The notes under the pieces are model-generated. The model did not search any database and was not told the DNA's origin. It worked only from the letters and a program-made list of their open reading frames with translations. Position numbers and translations under genes: made by a program. From positions 17,845 through 81,844 of the forward strand of contig BRLC01000005.1 in the NCBI GenBank assembly GCA_024343425.1: a stretch of 64,000 bases of DNA, read 5' to 3'. This DNA is from Rhizobiaceae bacterium MnEN-MB40S. GTDB lineage: Bacteria > Pseudomonadota > Alphaproteobacteria > Rhizobiales > Rhizobiaceae. Below, piece by piece: positions 1-7,662 of this stretch. Numbering within the stretch: the stretch's first letter is position 1; each line of letters begins with the position of its first letter.

Positions 1-575
1 TGCCTGCGCGAGCCTACTGGTTGGCCGGCGCATTCGGGTTTTACGTCATAGCGTCCTTGCCGCTGTTCACCTTCCTGCCGACCTATATCGGTTTGCTTGA
101 CGACAGGCTGGCGCTGTCGGCGGCGGCAATCGCGCTCTTCGTGCCCGTGGGCAATATCGGGACAGGCTTTCTTGTTGTTGGCCGTCTGCGCAGCCATACG
201 GCCAGTCTCACGATGTTCGCGCTTGTCGCGCTCGCCCTGGGAACGGCGGCGATATTTCTCCTCGATGCGCCTTCGGTGAAACTCGCCGGCGCAATTCTGT
301 TTTCTCTTGCAAGCGGCGTCGTGGGCTCGGCGGTTTTCGCGACGTTGCCGGCGATCGTCCGCGACGGGCAGTCGGCCTCCATCGCAATGGGAGCGATCGC
401 GCAGACCGGAGGCGTTGGCACGGTGATCGGCCCGCCGATCGCCGGTTTCGTCATCGAGGCCTTCGGCTGGCCGGGCCTGAGCATCTATGTTGTCATTGTC
501 TGCCTGCTGGGCGTTGTTTGCGCCTGGAAGGCGGTCGAACGGCGGCATGAGCGACCCGTCGGAAGCAATTCCTGA
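1..575 (+). CDS. MFS-type transporter, C-terminal part (cut by left edge)
   Basis: The reading frame is open from the first bases of the window and ends with TGA at 573-575, so the true start lies outside. The visible ~190 residues are highly hydrophobic, with about five to six membrane segments. They include a glycine-rich helix (GNIGTGFLV) and a late loop (GAIAQTGGVGTVIGPPIAGF) that resembles the C-terminal half of major facilitator superfamily permeases, ending in a short basic tail (ERRHERPVG). The substrate cannot be inferred. No in-frame partner gene follows closely; a 355-base gap separates it from the ABC transporter genes. MFS assignment is from overall pattern, not from a diagnostic motif. 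Confidence 0.7.
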   Translation, partial: PARAYWLAGAFGFYVIASLPLFTFLPTYIGLLDDRLALSAAAIALFVPVGNIGTGFLVVGRLRSHTASLTMFALVALALGTAAIFLLDAPSVKLAGAILFSLASGVVGSAVFATLPAIVRDGQSASIAMGAIAQTGGVGTVIGPPIAGFVIEAFGWPGLSIYVVIVCLLGVVCAWKAVERRHERPVGSNS

Positions 576-715
576 CGCGCGCTATGTCAGTCGCCGTAGT
601 GCGGCTTCGACTGGTTTCGCTTAAAATTTGTGCAGCATGATGACGGCTGCGGCGTTTCTAGGCGCCGTCGCCGCCTTTCAACTCAAGAATTGCGATTTTC
701 CGGCTTTATCGCGAA

Positions 716-733
716 TTGGCATGGAACCTGCAT
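716..733 (+). promoter_or_regulatory. Sigma-54 (RpoN)-type -24/-12 promoter
   Basis: The sequence TTGGCATGGAACCTGCAT matches the sigma-54 consensus YTGGCACGRNNNTTGCW at all but two positions. The invariant GG (718-719) and GC (730-731) are separated by exactly 10 bases. It points towards the ABC transporter/oxygenase genes and lies ~200 bases upstream of the first start codon. That leaves room for the 16-codon leader ORF and hairpin in the transcript. Use would require an enhancer-binding activator, and none is encoded in this window. Confidence 0.65.
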
Positions 734-789
734 TCTTCAGGTCGAGTAGAAGCGGTCAGGATTAACGGCAGTCCGGGACATTGCTCGGC

Positions 790-840
790 ATGAACATTGC
801 AGAACAGGTGTCCAATGCCGTCTTCTATTTCACCAAGTAA
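790..840 (+). CDS. Possible 16-residue leader ORF (MNIAEQVSNAVFYFTK)
   Basis: An ATG-to-TAA ORF of 16 codons lies between the sigma-54-like promoter and a strong hairpin, a layout typical of leader peptides. The sequence MNIAEQVSNAVFYFTK has an amphipathic start followed by VFYF. It also resembles the extreme N-terminus of some sodium/amino-acid symporters, so it could instead be the relic of a deleted transporter gene. No convincing Shine-Dalgarno site precedes it, so translation is uncertain. Confidence 0.3.
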   Translation: MNIAEQVSNAVFYFTK

Positions 841-856
841 AACTCTCCCAAGACTG

Positions 857-885
857 CCGGGCAGGCGCTTTCAGCGTCTGCCCGG
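857..885 (+). terminator. 12-bp hairpin in leader (attenuator or processing structure)
   Basis: Bases 857-868 (CCGGGCAGGCGC) pair with 874-885 (GCGTCTGCCCGG) through one G-T pair around a TTTCA loop. There is no T-run after the stem, so it is a weak intrinsic terminator at best. Its position between a small ORF and the ABC transporter start codon suggests attenuation or mRNA stabilisation. Confidence 0.45.
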
Positions 886-930
886 TGCTTTGGCGATTAT
901 GAAACGCCAGCAGTCACGAAAGGTAGTTCC

Positions 931-1929
931 ATGCTGAAACACTCAATGAAACTTTTAACCGGAGCAGCCTTGGCGGCAGTGCTGCAAGTCTCCTACGCCA
1001 GCGCGGCTGACAAGGTCGTTTACCAGCTCGACTGGTTGCCCGGCGGCGACAAGGCTCCGATCTATGTCTGCATCCAGAATGGCTTCTGTGAAGAAGAAGG
1101 CATCGAAGTCTCCATCGAACCCGGCAAGGGCTCGACCGAGGCCATCACCAAGATGGCGACCGGAACCTCCGACATCGGCACGGCTGGCATCAGCGCCCTG
1201 ATGGCCGCCAAGGCCAATGAAGATGTGCCGGTGACGGCCGTCATGTCCTATTTCAACAAGGGGCCGCACGCGTTCTTCGCCACGAAGGATTCCGGCATCG
1301 CAGAAGTAGCAGACGTCAAAGGCAGGGAAGTCGCGACGTCTCCCTTCACGTCGTCAAACGTGTTCCTGCCGCTGGTGCTGGACGATGTCGGTCTGACGGA
1401 AGGCGATATCACCCTCACCAAGGCCGATCCGGCAGCCCTCGGTCCGATGCTGATGACCGGCAGCGCCGACGCTGTCATCGCCTGGCTCACCAACGTGACC
1501 GTCTTCACCAATCAGGCCAAGGAAGCGGGCAAGGAACTCGTCGTTCTGCCGTGGTCGGCCGCCGGTCTCGATCTCTACGAGGCAAGCGTCATTGCGTCCG
1601 ACAAGTTTCTGACTGAACGTCCGGACGTCGCGAAGCGCTTCCTCAAGGCCTACAAGAAGTCCATCGAATTCACCCGCGACAATCCTGAAGAAGCGGCCAA
1701 AGCCGTAACCGCCATGATCCCGGAAATGTCGGCCGCGGATGTTGCGGGCGGCATCAACGACGCATTCGTGCTGGTCTTCAATGATGTGACGGACACGGAC
1801 GGATTTGGCGTGTTCGAGCCTGGCCGTCTTCAGGCGACCTGGGAACGCGTTTCGGCGTCGCAGGGTCTGGAGCCGGGCGCGCTCGATCCGGAATCCATTG
1901 TCGACCGCAGCTACATGCCGGAGAGCTGA
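931..1929 (+). CDS. ABC transporter substrate-binding protein, NMT1/THI5-like
   Basis: This periplasmic solute receptor has 332 residues. A signal peptide (MLKHSMKLLTGAALAAVLQVSYASA, cleavage before ADK) is followed by the NMT1/THI5 pattern: LDWLPGGDKAPIYVC near the N-terminus, and a glycine/threonine-rich ligand segment KGSTEAITKMATGTSDIG. This family binds pyrimidine-like, sulfonate, nitrate-type or aromatic ligands, so the substrate is open. A cysteine pair early in the mature protein (YVCIQNGFCEEEG) is unusual and could form a disulfide next to the binding cleft. The start is ATG, with the SD-like run GAAAGGTAG upstream. It is the first gene of an operon with the ATPase (2 bases downstream) and the permease. 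Confidence 0.9.
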   Translation: MLKHSMKLLTGAALAAVLQVSYASAADKVVYQLDWLPGGDKAPIYVCIQNGFCEEEGIEVSIEPGKGSTEAITKMATGTSDIGTAGISALMAAKANEDVPVTAVMSYFNKGPHAFFATKDSGIAEVADVKGREVATSPFTSSNVFLPLVLDDVGLTEGDITLTKADPAALGPMLMTGSADAVIAWLTNVTVFTNQAKEAGKELVVLPWSAAGLDLYEASVIASDKFLTERPDVAKRFLKAYKKSIEFTRDNPEEAAKAVTAMIPEMSAADVAGGINDAFVLVFNDVTDTDGFGVFEPGRLQATWERVSASQGLEPGALDPESIVDRSYMPES

Positions 1930-1931
1930 GA

Positions 1932-2711
1932 GTGACATTGCCTGAGATACATGCCCTCGAGTTCGACGATGTAGGGCAGGTATTCGACACGGCCTCGGGC
2001 CAGCTGGAAGCCCTCCGGGGCGTCAGCATGAAAGTGAGCCGCCACGAATTCGTGGCGGTTCTCGGCCCCTCCGGCTGTGGCAAGTCGACCCTGTTGCGCC
2101 TGACGTCGGGACTGATTGCGCCGACCTCGGGAACAGTCAGTGTCTTCGGCAAGGAGGTGGACGGGCCGCGCGATGACGTCGGGATCGTCTTCCAGAAGCC
2201 GACGCTGCTGCCCTGGGCCAATGTCGAGGACAATGTTGTCTTTCCGATCCGCCACAAGACGGGGCGCGTCAGGTCCGAACACCGGGAGACCGCGCGCGAA
2301 CTGTTGCGCAAGGTTGGCCTCGAAGGTTTCGAAAAGCGTCTGCCTTCCGAGCTTTCCGGCGGCATGCAACAGCGCGTCGGCATTGCTCGCGCCATGCTGC
2401 TCAATCCCGATATTCTGCTCATGGATGAGCCATTCTCGGCGCTCGATGCGTTGACCCGTGAGGAAATGGGGTTCGAACTCCTCGATATCTGGCAGGCGCA
2501 ACCCAAAACCGTGATGTTCATCACCCATTCGATTTCGGAAGCAGCTCTGCTCGCCGACCGGGTTCTGGTGATGAGCGAGCGTCCCGGACATTTCATCGCG
2601 GATTTCGAAGTACCGCTTCCGCGACCACGTAGCGTCGAAACAAGCACGCGCAAGGAAATGCATGAATTCGCAGCCCAGCTCCGCGGCCTCCTCCTCAAGC
2701 GCGCAGCCTGA
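1932..2711 (+). CDS. ABC transporter ATP-binding protein (SsuB/TauB/NrtD type)
   Basis: This is a cytoplasmic ATPase subunit of 259 residues that energises the importer. Visible motifs are Walker A (GPSGCGKST), a Q-loop (FQKPTLLPW), the ABC signature (LSGGMQQR), Walker B (ILLMDEPFSALD) and the switch histidine (FITHS). The PW after the Q-loop is typical of nitrate/sulfonate/taurine-type importers that pair with NMT1 receptors. Translation starts at GTG, 2 bases after the receptor stop codon, so the genes are co-transcribed. Its last ~50 bases overlap the predicted permease start in another frame. Confidence 0.93.
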   Translation: MTLPEIHALEFDDVGQVFDTASGQLEALRGVSMKVSRHEFVAVLGPSGCGKSTLLRLTSGLIAPTSGTVSVFGKEVDGPRDDVGIVFQKPTLLPWANVEDNVVFPIRHKTGRVRSEHRETARELLRKVGLEGFEKRLPSELSGGMQQRVGIARAMLLNPDILLMDEPFSALDALTREEMGFELLDIWQAQPKTVMFITHSISEAALLADRVLVMSERPGHFIADFEVPLPRPRSVETSTRKEMHEFAAQLRGLLLKRAA

Positions 2712-3504
2712 GAAGAAGAAGGCAGGAAACCCGTTGAGGGCGATCCTCGCACTGCCTATCCTGAGGCCGATCGCGACCTTCGCCGCCATCCTCGTCATAT
2801 GGGAACTATCCACGATCGTATTCGATATTCCCTCGTTTCTGCTGCCTGCGCCGACGCGTATCGTCACAGGGTTCGACGCCGTCGAGTTTTCCCGCTGGAT
2901 CGAACACATATGGGCGACCCTGCGGGTTGCGCTCTACGGCTATATCACGGCGATCGTCATCGCCCTGCCGCTGGCGATCGTGCTGTCGCGCTCCAAGGTC
3001 GTGTCGGACTGTCTTTATCCGCTACTTGTCGTGATCCAGTCGACGCCGGTCGTCGCCGTTGCGCCCATCATCATCGTGGTGCTTGGATCGGGCGATGCGC
3101 CGCGGATCGTGATCACCTTCCTGATCACCTTCTTTCCGCTTGTCGTTTCCATGACGACAGGGTTGATGGCGACGCCCCCGGAGCTGATCGAACTGTCGCG
3201 CAGCCTTCGCGCGCCGGTGTCGCGTGAGCTCAGCCAGATCCGCATTCCCTACGCGATCCCCTATATCTTCTCCGGCTTGAAGATCTCCATTACACTGTCG
3301 ATCATCGGCGCCGTCGTGGCGGAGTTCGTCGCGGCGGAGAAGGGCATCGGGTACTTCATCCAGTTCTCGACATCCTATTTCAAGATACCGCAGGCATGGG
3401 CCGGACTGTTTCTTCTGGTGCTGATATCTTTGCTTCTGTTCCAGATCATCTCGGCGATCCAGAAACAGTTTTTCCCCTGGAGCCTGCCGAAGGATAACAA
3501 CTGA
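2662..3504 (+). CDS. ABC transporter permease (SsuC/TauC type)
   Basis: This inner-membrane subunit of up to 280 residues has about six membrane helices. The EAA-type cytoplasmic loop lies near the middle (LIELSRSLRAPVSRELSQIR), where the coupling helix contacts the ATPase. The ATG at 2662 overlaps the ATPase gene by 50 bases and gives a low-complexity serine-rich leader (SSAASSSSAQPEKKK). A TTG at 2733, just before the first helix (LRAILALP), is an alternative start that removes the overlap. It completes the importer with the receptor and ATPase; the downstream oxygenase gene is 130 bases away. Confidence 0.92.
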   Translation: MNSQPSSAASSSSAQPEKKKAGNPLRAILALPILRPIATFAAILVIWELSTIVFDIPSFLLPAPTRIVTGFDAVEFSRWIEHIWATLRVALYGYITAIVIALPLAIVLSRSKVVSDCLYPLLVVIQSTPVVAVAPIIIVVLGSGDAPRIVITFLITFFPLVVSMTTGLMATPPELIELSRSLRAPVSRELSQIRIPYAIPYIFSGLKISITLSIIGAVVAEFVAAEKGIGYFIQFSTSYFKIPQAWAGLFLLVLISLLLFQIISAIQKQFFPWSLPKDNN

Positions 3505-3557
3505 CGAAAGGAGACCATAAAAGGCCAAACGGCCAGCAACGACTGTCAATGGCAACG

Positions 3558-3572
3558 GAGTAGAAGCAGTCA
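3558..3572 (+). promoter_or_regulatory. 15-mer shared with the 744-758 upstream site
   Basis: GAGTAGAAGCAGTCA here differs by one base from GAGTAGAAGCGGTCA at 744-758. Both copies face the same way, upstream of the first gene of neighbouring transcription units (ABC transporter; oxygenase). A short imperfect repeat CGTCACGCGACG follows. A common regulator site is one reading; chance duplication is another. Confidence 0.35.
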
Positions 3573-3634
3573 ACGTCACGCGACGTGGTCATTGCTCCAT
3601 AGGAAACGCGGGACTACCCGTATTGGAGAATAAA

Positions 3635-4636
3635 ATGAACACAACTGTATCCGAAAAGAACTACGGCCTCGACGAGCTGAACAAGGAAACGACGTTCGGC
3701 GGCGCGGGCTCTGAAAAGATACGCGACATTCCCCGCATCGACCTGTCGGATTTTGACGCCCGAAAGGCCGAAATCGCCGATGCGCTCTGGTCGGCTTCAA
3801 CCGATATCGGCTTTTTTCAGCTCGTCAATCACGGCATTCCCCAGGACATGATCGACGGCGCCTTCGAAGCTTCGGAAGCGTTTTTCACGCTTCCGGAAGA
3901 GGTAAAGGCGCGGTTTCCGCTTTTGTCCGGCACGAATGCCGGTTGGGAATACAAGGCGCAGGTGCGCCCGTCGACCGGCACGGCGGACCAGAAGGAGTCC
4001 TACCAGATCACGCTGCCGCGGATGACCGAGCTGTGGCCGAGCGAAGAGGATCTGGCCGGCTTCAAGACCACCATGCTCGCTTTTGAAAGAGCCAACTGGG
4101 AACTCGGCATGCGGGTTCTGTCCTGCTTCGCCTTGAAGCTTGGTTTTGTCGAGGACTTCTTCACCGAGCGTCATGATCCGGAATCGCCCGAATATCAAAG
4201 CACGCTGCGTCTGCTGCACTATCTCGAACTGGTCAATGCCAAGCCGGAAGATTTCACGTCATTCTGGCGCGCGGGCGCCCACACGGATTTCGACTGTCTG
4301 ACCCTGCTGCATCAGCGGCCGGGGCAGGGCGGTCTGCAACTGTGCCCGGGCAAGGAATCCAGCGAACTCGCCTGGACCGACGTCCCGCCGCTGCCTGGCG
4401 TCGTCACCTGCAATATCGGCGACATGCTGATGCGCTGGAGCGACGACAAGCTGCAATCGACGCTGCACCGGGTGCGGATGCCGAAACCGGAAGAATCGCG
4501 CGGATCGCGCTATTCCATGGCCTTCTTCTGTCAGGCCAACAAGGACGCGATCATCGAAGGACCGGAAAAGCACTACGCGCCGATCACGGCCCACGACTAT
4601 CTCCAGCAACGCATCGCCGCGAATTTCGCGAAGTAG
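3635..4636 (+). CDS. 2-oxoglutarate/Fe(II)-dependent oxygenase, isopenicillin N synthase-like
   Basis: This is a cytosolic non-heme iron oxygenase of 333 residues. The N-terminal DIOX_N part (RIDLSDFDARKAEIADALWS, then GFFQLVNHGIP) precedes the jelly-roll core. The core shows the iron ligands H-x-D (AGAHTDFDCLTLL), a distal His (STLHRV) and an RYSMAFF segment equivalent to the co-substrate-binding R-x-S. The ATG follows TTGGAGAATAAA. The upstream NMT1-type importer may supply its substrate, which is unknown; family members hydroxylate, desaturate or cyclise very diverse small molecules. The gene is closed by a strong bidirectional terminator at 4654. Confidence 0.88.
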   Translation: MNTTVSEKNYGLDELNKETTFGGAGSEKIRDIPRIDLSDFDARKAEIADALWSASTDIGFFQLVNHGIPQDMIDGAFEASEAFFTLPEEVKARFPLLSGTNAGWEYKAQVRPSTGTADQKESYQITLPRMTELWPSEEDLAGFKTTMLAFERANWELGMRVLSCFALKLGFVEDFFTERHDPESPEYQSTLRLLHYLELVNAKPEDFTSFWRAGAHTDFDCLTLLHQRPGQGGLQLCPGKESSELAWTDVPPLPGVVTCNIGDMLMRWSDDKLQSTLHRVRMPKPEESRGSRYSMAFFCQANKDAIIEGPEKHYAPITAHDYLQQRIAANFAK

Positions 4637-4653
4637 CAAGCCAGATATGTTCA

Positions 4654-4680
4654 GCCCCGCCTTCTTTTCGCGGGCGGGGC
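4654..4680. terminator. Bidirectional intrinsic terminator
   Basis: The perfect 8-bp stem GCCCCGCC / GGCGGGGC (4654-4661 with 4673-4680) is followed by ATTTCTGTTTT. It sits between the convergent oxygenase gene and the GNAT gene, whose stop codon is 10 bases further on, so it probably serves both strands. Confidence 0.75.
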
Positions 4681-4689
4681 ATTTCTGTT

Positions 4690-5304
4690 TTACTCTGACG
4701 ATTGTTTCACGAGCAGCACCCAGTTTTCGCCTTCGCAATCCCAGCCGTCTTCCTTGACGATCGGCCGGCTGTCGGTTTCGACGTAGCCGGTCTTCTCGTA
4801 GAGGCGTCGCGCGTTGGTATTGCCATCGGAAACGATGATGCTCATCGCGCGTCCACCGGCCATTCGTTCGGCTTCAGCCAGAAGACGCGTTCCGCAGCCC
4901 ATCCCGCGAAACTCCGGATGGGTCGCCAGCACGTTGACATATTGCGTGCCCGGGGCAAGGTCTTCCAGTTCCTGCAGCGGGACGAACATCGCCGGCATCG
5001 TATCGTAGTCGATCGGCTCCGGCGCGTCCGTCAGCCGGTAGGTGACCAGGCATGCCGCGACATCTCCCTCAACCTCGACGATGACTGCATTCCTGTAGGT
5101 GAATGCGCCTTCGCTGCGCCGGGCCCGAATACGGCCGAACTCCCACGGGTCCACGCCGTCTTCGGCGTTCTTTTGCCACACATGATAGGGCATGCCTTCG
5201 CCGGCGTAGTTGATCAGGCGAGCCAGATGATCGGCGTCATCCGGCGTCGCCGGTCTTGTCACGAACGTCCGACGTTGCCGCGACTGATGCGCTGAATCAA
5301 CCAT
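4690..5304 (-). CDS. GNAT-family N-acetyltransferase
   Basis: This 204-residue cytosolic acetyltransferase is predicted to move an acetyl group from acetyl-CoA to an amine. The core is visible as a long N-terminal recognition region, the strand VNVLATHPEFRGMGCGTRLL with the acetyl-CoA pyrophosphate loop (RGMGCGT), and the C-terminal NARRLYEKTGY motif. Its ATG (5304) overlaps the TGA of the upstream homocysteine methyltransferase gene by one base (TGATG), so the two are translationally coupled and probably functionally linked. The substrate is unknown; detoxification of an amino acid or amine used by the partner is an inference. Confidence 0.88.
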   Translation of the reverse strand: MVDSAHQSRQRRTFVTRPATPDDADHLARLINYAGEGMPYHVWQKNAEDGVDPWEFGRIRARRSEGAFTYRNAVIVEVEGDVAACLVTYRLTDAPEPIDYDTMPAMFVPLQELEDLAPGTQYVNVLATHPEFRGMGCGTRLLAEAERMAGGRAMSIIVSDGNTNARRLYEKTGYVETDSRPIVKEDGWDCEGENWVLLVKQSSE

Positions 5305-6266
5305 CACGCAGCCTTTCTGTGCCCGCAACAGGCGTCGTGGATTGCCGCGATATGGCGGATATCCGTGCCGCAACATCCGCCGAACACCATGAGATTTGGC
5401 AGCATGTGCATGAGGTCGTGGTACTCCTGGCCAAGCTCATGCGGGTCGCCTGCGTCGAGTTCCTCGGCGTTGTCCAGTTCGGCATGGCTCATTTTGGATG
5501 CGTTCGCTCTCAGGCCGCCAATGCGTGACAGCCAGCCGTCGCGATTGCCCAAGACATCCCTGAAATGGGTCGGATGAGCGCAGTTGATCATGTAATAGAC
5601 CGGGTAGTTTCCTGTATCCCTGTCGGTCTGTTCAATGGCGTCTCCGAGCGTCTGTCCGGTCGGCAATCTTCCGTCCGTCTCGACGGTAAAGGCGAGAATG
5701 ACAGGCATGTCCGCCTTTTTGGCGGCATGCGCTATTCCGAGCGCTTCCTCGACATAGTTCATCGTCACGGCCGAGATGACATCGACGCCTGCGTCCGCGA
5801 ACAGCCTGATCTGCCAGGAGTGGTAGTCACAGGCCTCTTCAACGGACATCATTGAGGTAGGGCTGTATCCGTCGCCGCGTGGCCCGAGATTGCCGCTGAT
5901 GACGAATGGGGAATCGGCGGTCTCGTACGCGTCGCGAATTTCCCCAAGCAGCGCCACGCTGGCAAGATTGGCCTGCTCCAGTTGCGCGGTGGAATATCCC
6001 AGAAGCGCGCCCCAGTCAGGGCTCGCCCGCCAGGTCGCGGATTCAAGAACGAAACCCGTCTTTTGCGCCCGCGCCAGTTCGGCGTAGGGGCGATAGTAGT
6101 TTTTCGTCGCTTCGCGTCCTTCTTCGGTCTTCAGCACATCGAAGGAGGCGAAATGAGGAAGATCCATTCCTTCAAGAAAGATAAGCGTTGTTTCCAGGCC
6201 GCCATCCGTCAGCATGGTCTTGCCCTTCATCTGGGGCAGGCTGTTCTTGTATTTTGCATTCAACAT
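5304..6266 (-). CDS. Homocysteine S-methyltransferase family protein
   Basis: This 320-residue zinc-dependent TIM-barrel methyltransferase is of the kind that moves a methyl group from S-methylmethionine, betaine or a related donor to homocysteine. The N-terminal LTDGGLETTL motif and the zinc-ligand cysteines (MINCAHP, then GGCCGTD near the C-terminus) are present. The ATG at 6266 is preceded by AAGGAGCCCAATC, a good ribosome site. It is the first gene of a two-gene operon with the overlapping GNAT gene and divergent from a BenE-type transporter. The length is normal for the MmuM/Hmt group, but the donor cannot be read from sequence. Confidence 0.9.
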   Translation of the reverse strand: MLNAKYKNSLPQMKGKTMLTDGGLETTLIFLEGMDLPHFASFDVLKTEEGREATKNYYRPYAELARAQKTGFVLESATWRASPDWGALLGYSTAQLEQANLASVALLGEIRDAYETADSPFVISGNLGPRGDGYSPTSMMSVEEACDYHSWQIRLFADAGVDVISAVTMNYVEEALGIAHAAKKADMPVILAFTVETDGRLPTGQTLGDAIEQTDRDTGNYPVYYMINCAHPTHFRDVLGNRDGWLSRIGGLRANASKMSHAELDNAEELDAGDPHELGQEYHDLMHMLPNLMVFGGCCGTDIRHIAAIHDACCGHRKAA

Positions 6267-6421
6267 GATTGGGCTCCTTGTGGTGTGGCGGTGATATAGC
6301 GGCTGGCGATCCAGTATTGCAGTGAGATTGCGGTGCAGATTTTGCGGCCTGTATTTCCTTTTTGAAAACAATCATCTGTGAGAATTCGCACCGAACGCGG
6401 CTGATCCGCCCACAAAAAACT

Positions 6422-6434
6422 GCACCAGAGGTGC
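6422..6434. promoter_or_regulatory. Inverted repeat GCACC-AGA-GGTGC
   Basis: A perfect 5-bp inverted repeat with a 3-base spacer lies in the 250-base divergent region between the methyltransferase (minus) and BenE-type (plus) genes, close to the latter. It has the form of a dimeric repressor or Lrp-like operator. No matching regulator gene is adjacent. Confidence 0.3.
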
Positions 6435-6516
6435 GGAAAATGGTTTGCGCAGCGCAGGCTTTGACTTACGCCGCTACTCGCTCCATCAAGACGGATGGTC
6501 AGAAAAGGCGGATTGC

Positions 6517-7659
6517 ATGCGTTCATCGGTGATCATTTCGGCGCTCGTCGCGGTGTTGGTGGGGTTTGGTAGCTCAGTCGCGATCATCATCGCGGCGGCG
6601 CACGCCGTCGGAGCGACGGAAGCGCAGACGGCCTCATGGATCAGCGGCGCCTGCGCCGCGACGATGTTTTCCACCGCCGTTCTCAGCATCCGTTTTCGAA
6701 TTCCGATCGTCGCCGCCTGGTCGACGCCTGGGGCCGCGATGATTGCGACCACTACCGGCATCACGCTGCCGGAAGCCGCTGGCGCGTTTATCCTCGCCGC
6801 CGCGCTCATCCTGTTGACCGCGGCTTTCCGGCCAATCAACGCGCTGATCGCCAAAATTCCGCAGGCAGTCGCGTCGGCGATGCTCGCCGGCGTTCTGTTT
6901 GGATTTGTGGTGGCAGTCTTCGTGCATTTGAACGCCATCCCGCAACTGGTGCTGCCGATGGTGCTCCTGTTCATCGTGGCGCGCATATTCTCGCCTTCCT
7001 GGGCGGTGCTTGCGGTGCTGGCGCTGGGCGTCGTGCTCGTTTATGCGCTCGGCATGGCCAAGCCTCTGGAGGAACTGCGCCTTTCGACATTCGAGATCAT
7101 CGTTCCCGAATTCAACGTCTCGGTGCTGATCGGTCTCGGATTGCCGCTTTATCTTGTTACGATGGCGTCGCAGAACCTGCCCGGTTTCGCGGTTCTGCGC
7201 TCTGCGGGCTACGAAGCGCCGACGCGCGCGATCCTCGCGGTGACGGGATTTGGGTCGCTCGTGACCGCAGCTTTCGGCGCGCACACGACGAACCTGGCCG
7301 CAATCACCGCGTCGATCTGCACCGGCGAAGACGCGCATCCGGACAAGGACAAGAGATGGCTGACCGGCCCTGTCTATGCCGTTGGCTATGCCGTACTGAC
7401 CCTGATTGGCGCATCGGTGGTGGTCCTGTTCGCCAGCTTCCCGCCAGAACTCGTCGCGACGATCGCCGGCATCGCCTTGCTTGGGCCGCTGGTCGGTGCG
7501 CTTGGAAACAGTCTGGACAGCCACGGCGACCGTTTCGCGGCGGTCATCACCTTTGTGGTGACAGCGTCCGGGATGAGCCTTTTCGGCATTGGCGCGGCTT
7601 TCTGGGGGCTGCTTGCCGGCATAGCCGTCTACGGGCTTGATCGCCTGCTCAAGCGGTAG
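6517..7659 (+). CDS. Benzoate/H+ symporter BenE-family transporter
   Basis: This is an inner-membrane permease of 380 residues with about 11-12 helices. The pattern matches the BenE family throughout: AAAHAVGATEAQTASWISG near the N-terminus, WSTPGAAMIATT in helix 3, and AFGAHTTNLAAITASICTGEDAHPD in the second half. BenE proteins import benzoate-like acids by proton symport, but substrate range varies and many homologues sit away from benzoate genes, as here. The ATG at 6517 was chosen because the hydrophobic first helix starts right after it. The neighbouring minus-strand genes converge on it. Confidence 0.88.
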   Translation: MRSSVIISALVAVLVGFGSSVAIIIAAAHAVGATEAQTASWISGACAATMFSTAVLSIRFRIPIVAAWSTPGAAMIATTTGITLPEAAGAFILAAALILLTAAFRPINALIAKIPQAVASAMLAGVLFGFVVAVFVHLNAIPQLVLPMVLLFIVARIFSPSWAVLAVLALGVVLVYALGMAKPLEELRLSTFEIIVPEFNVSVLIGLGLPLYLVTMASQNLPGFAVLRSAGYEAPTRAILAVTGFGSLVTAAFGAHTTNLAAITASICTGEDAHPDKDKRWLTGPVYAVGYAVLTLIGASVVVLFASFPPELVATIAGIALLGPLVGALGNSLDSHGDRFAAVITFVVTASGMSLFGIGAAFWGLLAGIAVYGLDRLLKR

Positions 7660-7662
7660 TCG

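Larger units (their letters stand above)
576..930. other. 355-base intergenic region with regulatory signals
   Basis: This gap between the MFS fragment and the first ABC transporter gene carries, in order, a sigma-54-like promoter (716-733), a 15-mer GAGTAGAAGCGGTCA (744-758) that recurs upstream of the oxygenase gene at 3558, a 16-codon ORF (790-840) and a long GC-rich hairpin (857-885). It reads as a leader region controlling the ABC genes. The first ~130 bases hold nothing I recognise. Confidence 0.6.

Noticed and set aside
931..1929. Thiamine-precursor (HMP) receptor with a TPP riboswitch
   Set aside because: The upstream leader lacks the TPP-riboswitch core motifs, and NMT1-like receptors have many ligands; the thiamine link is unsupported.
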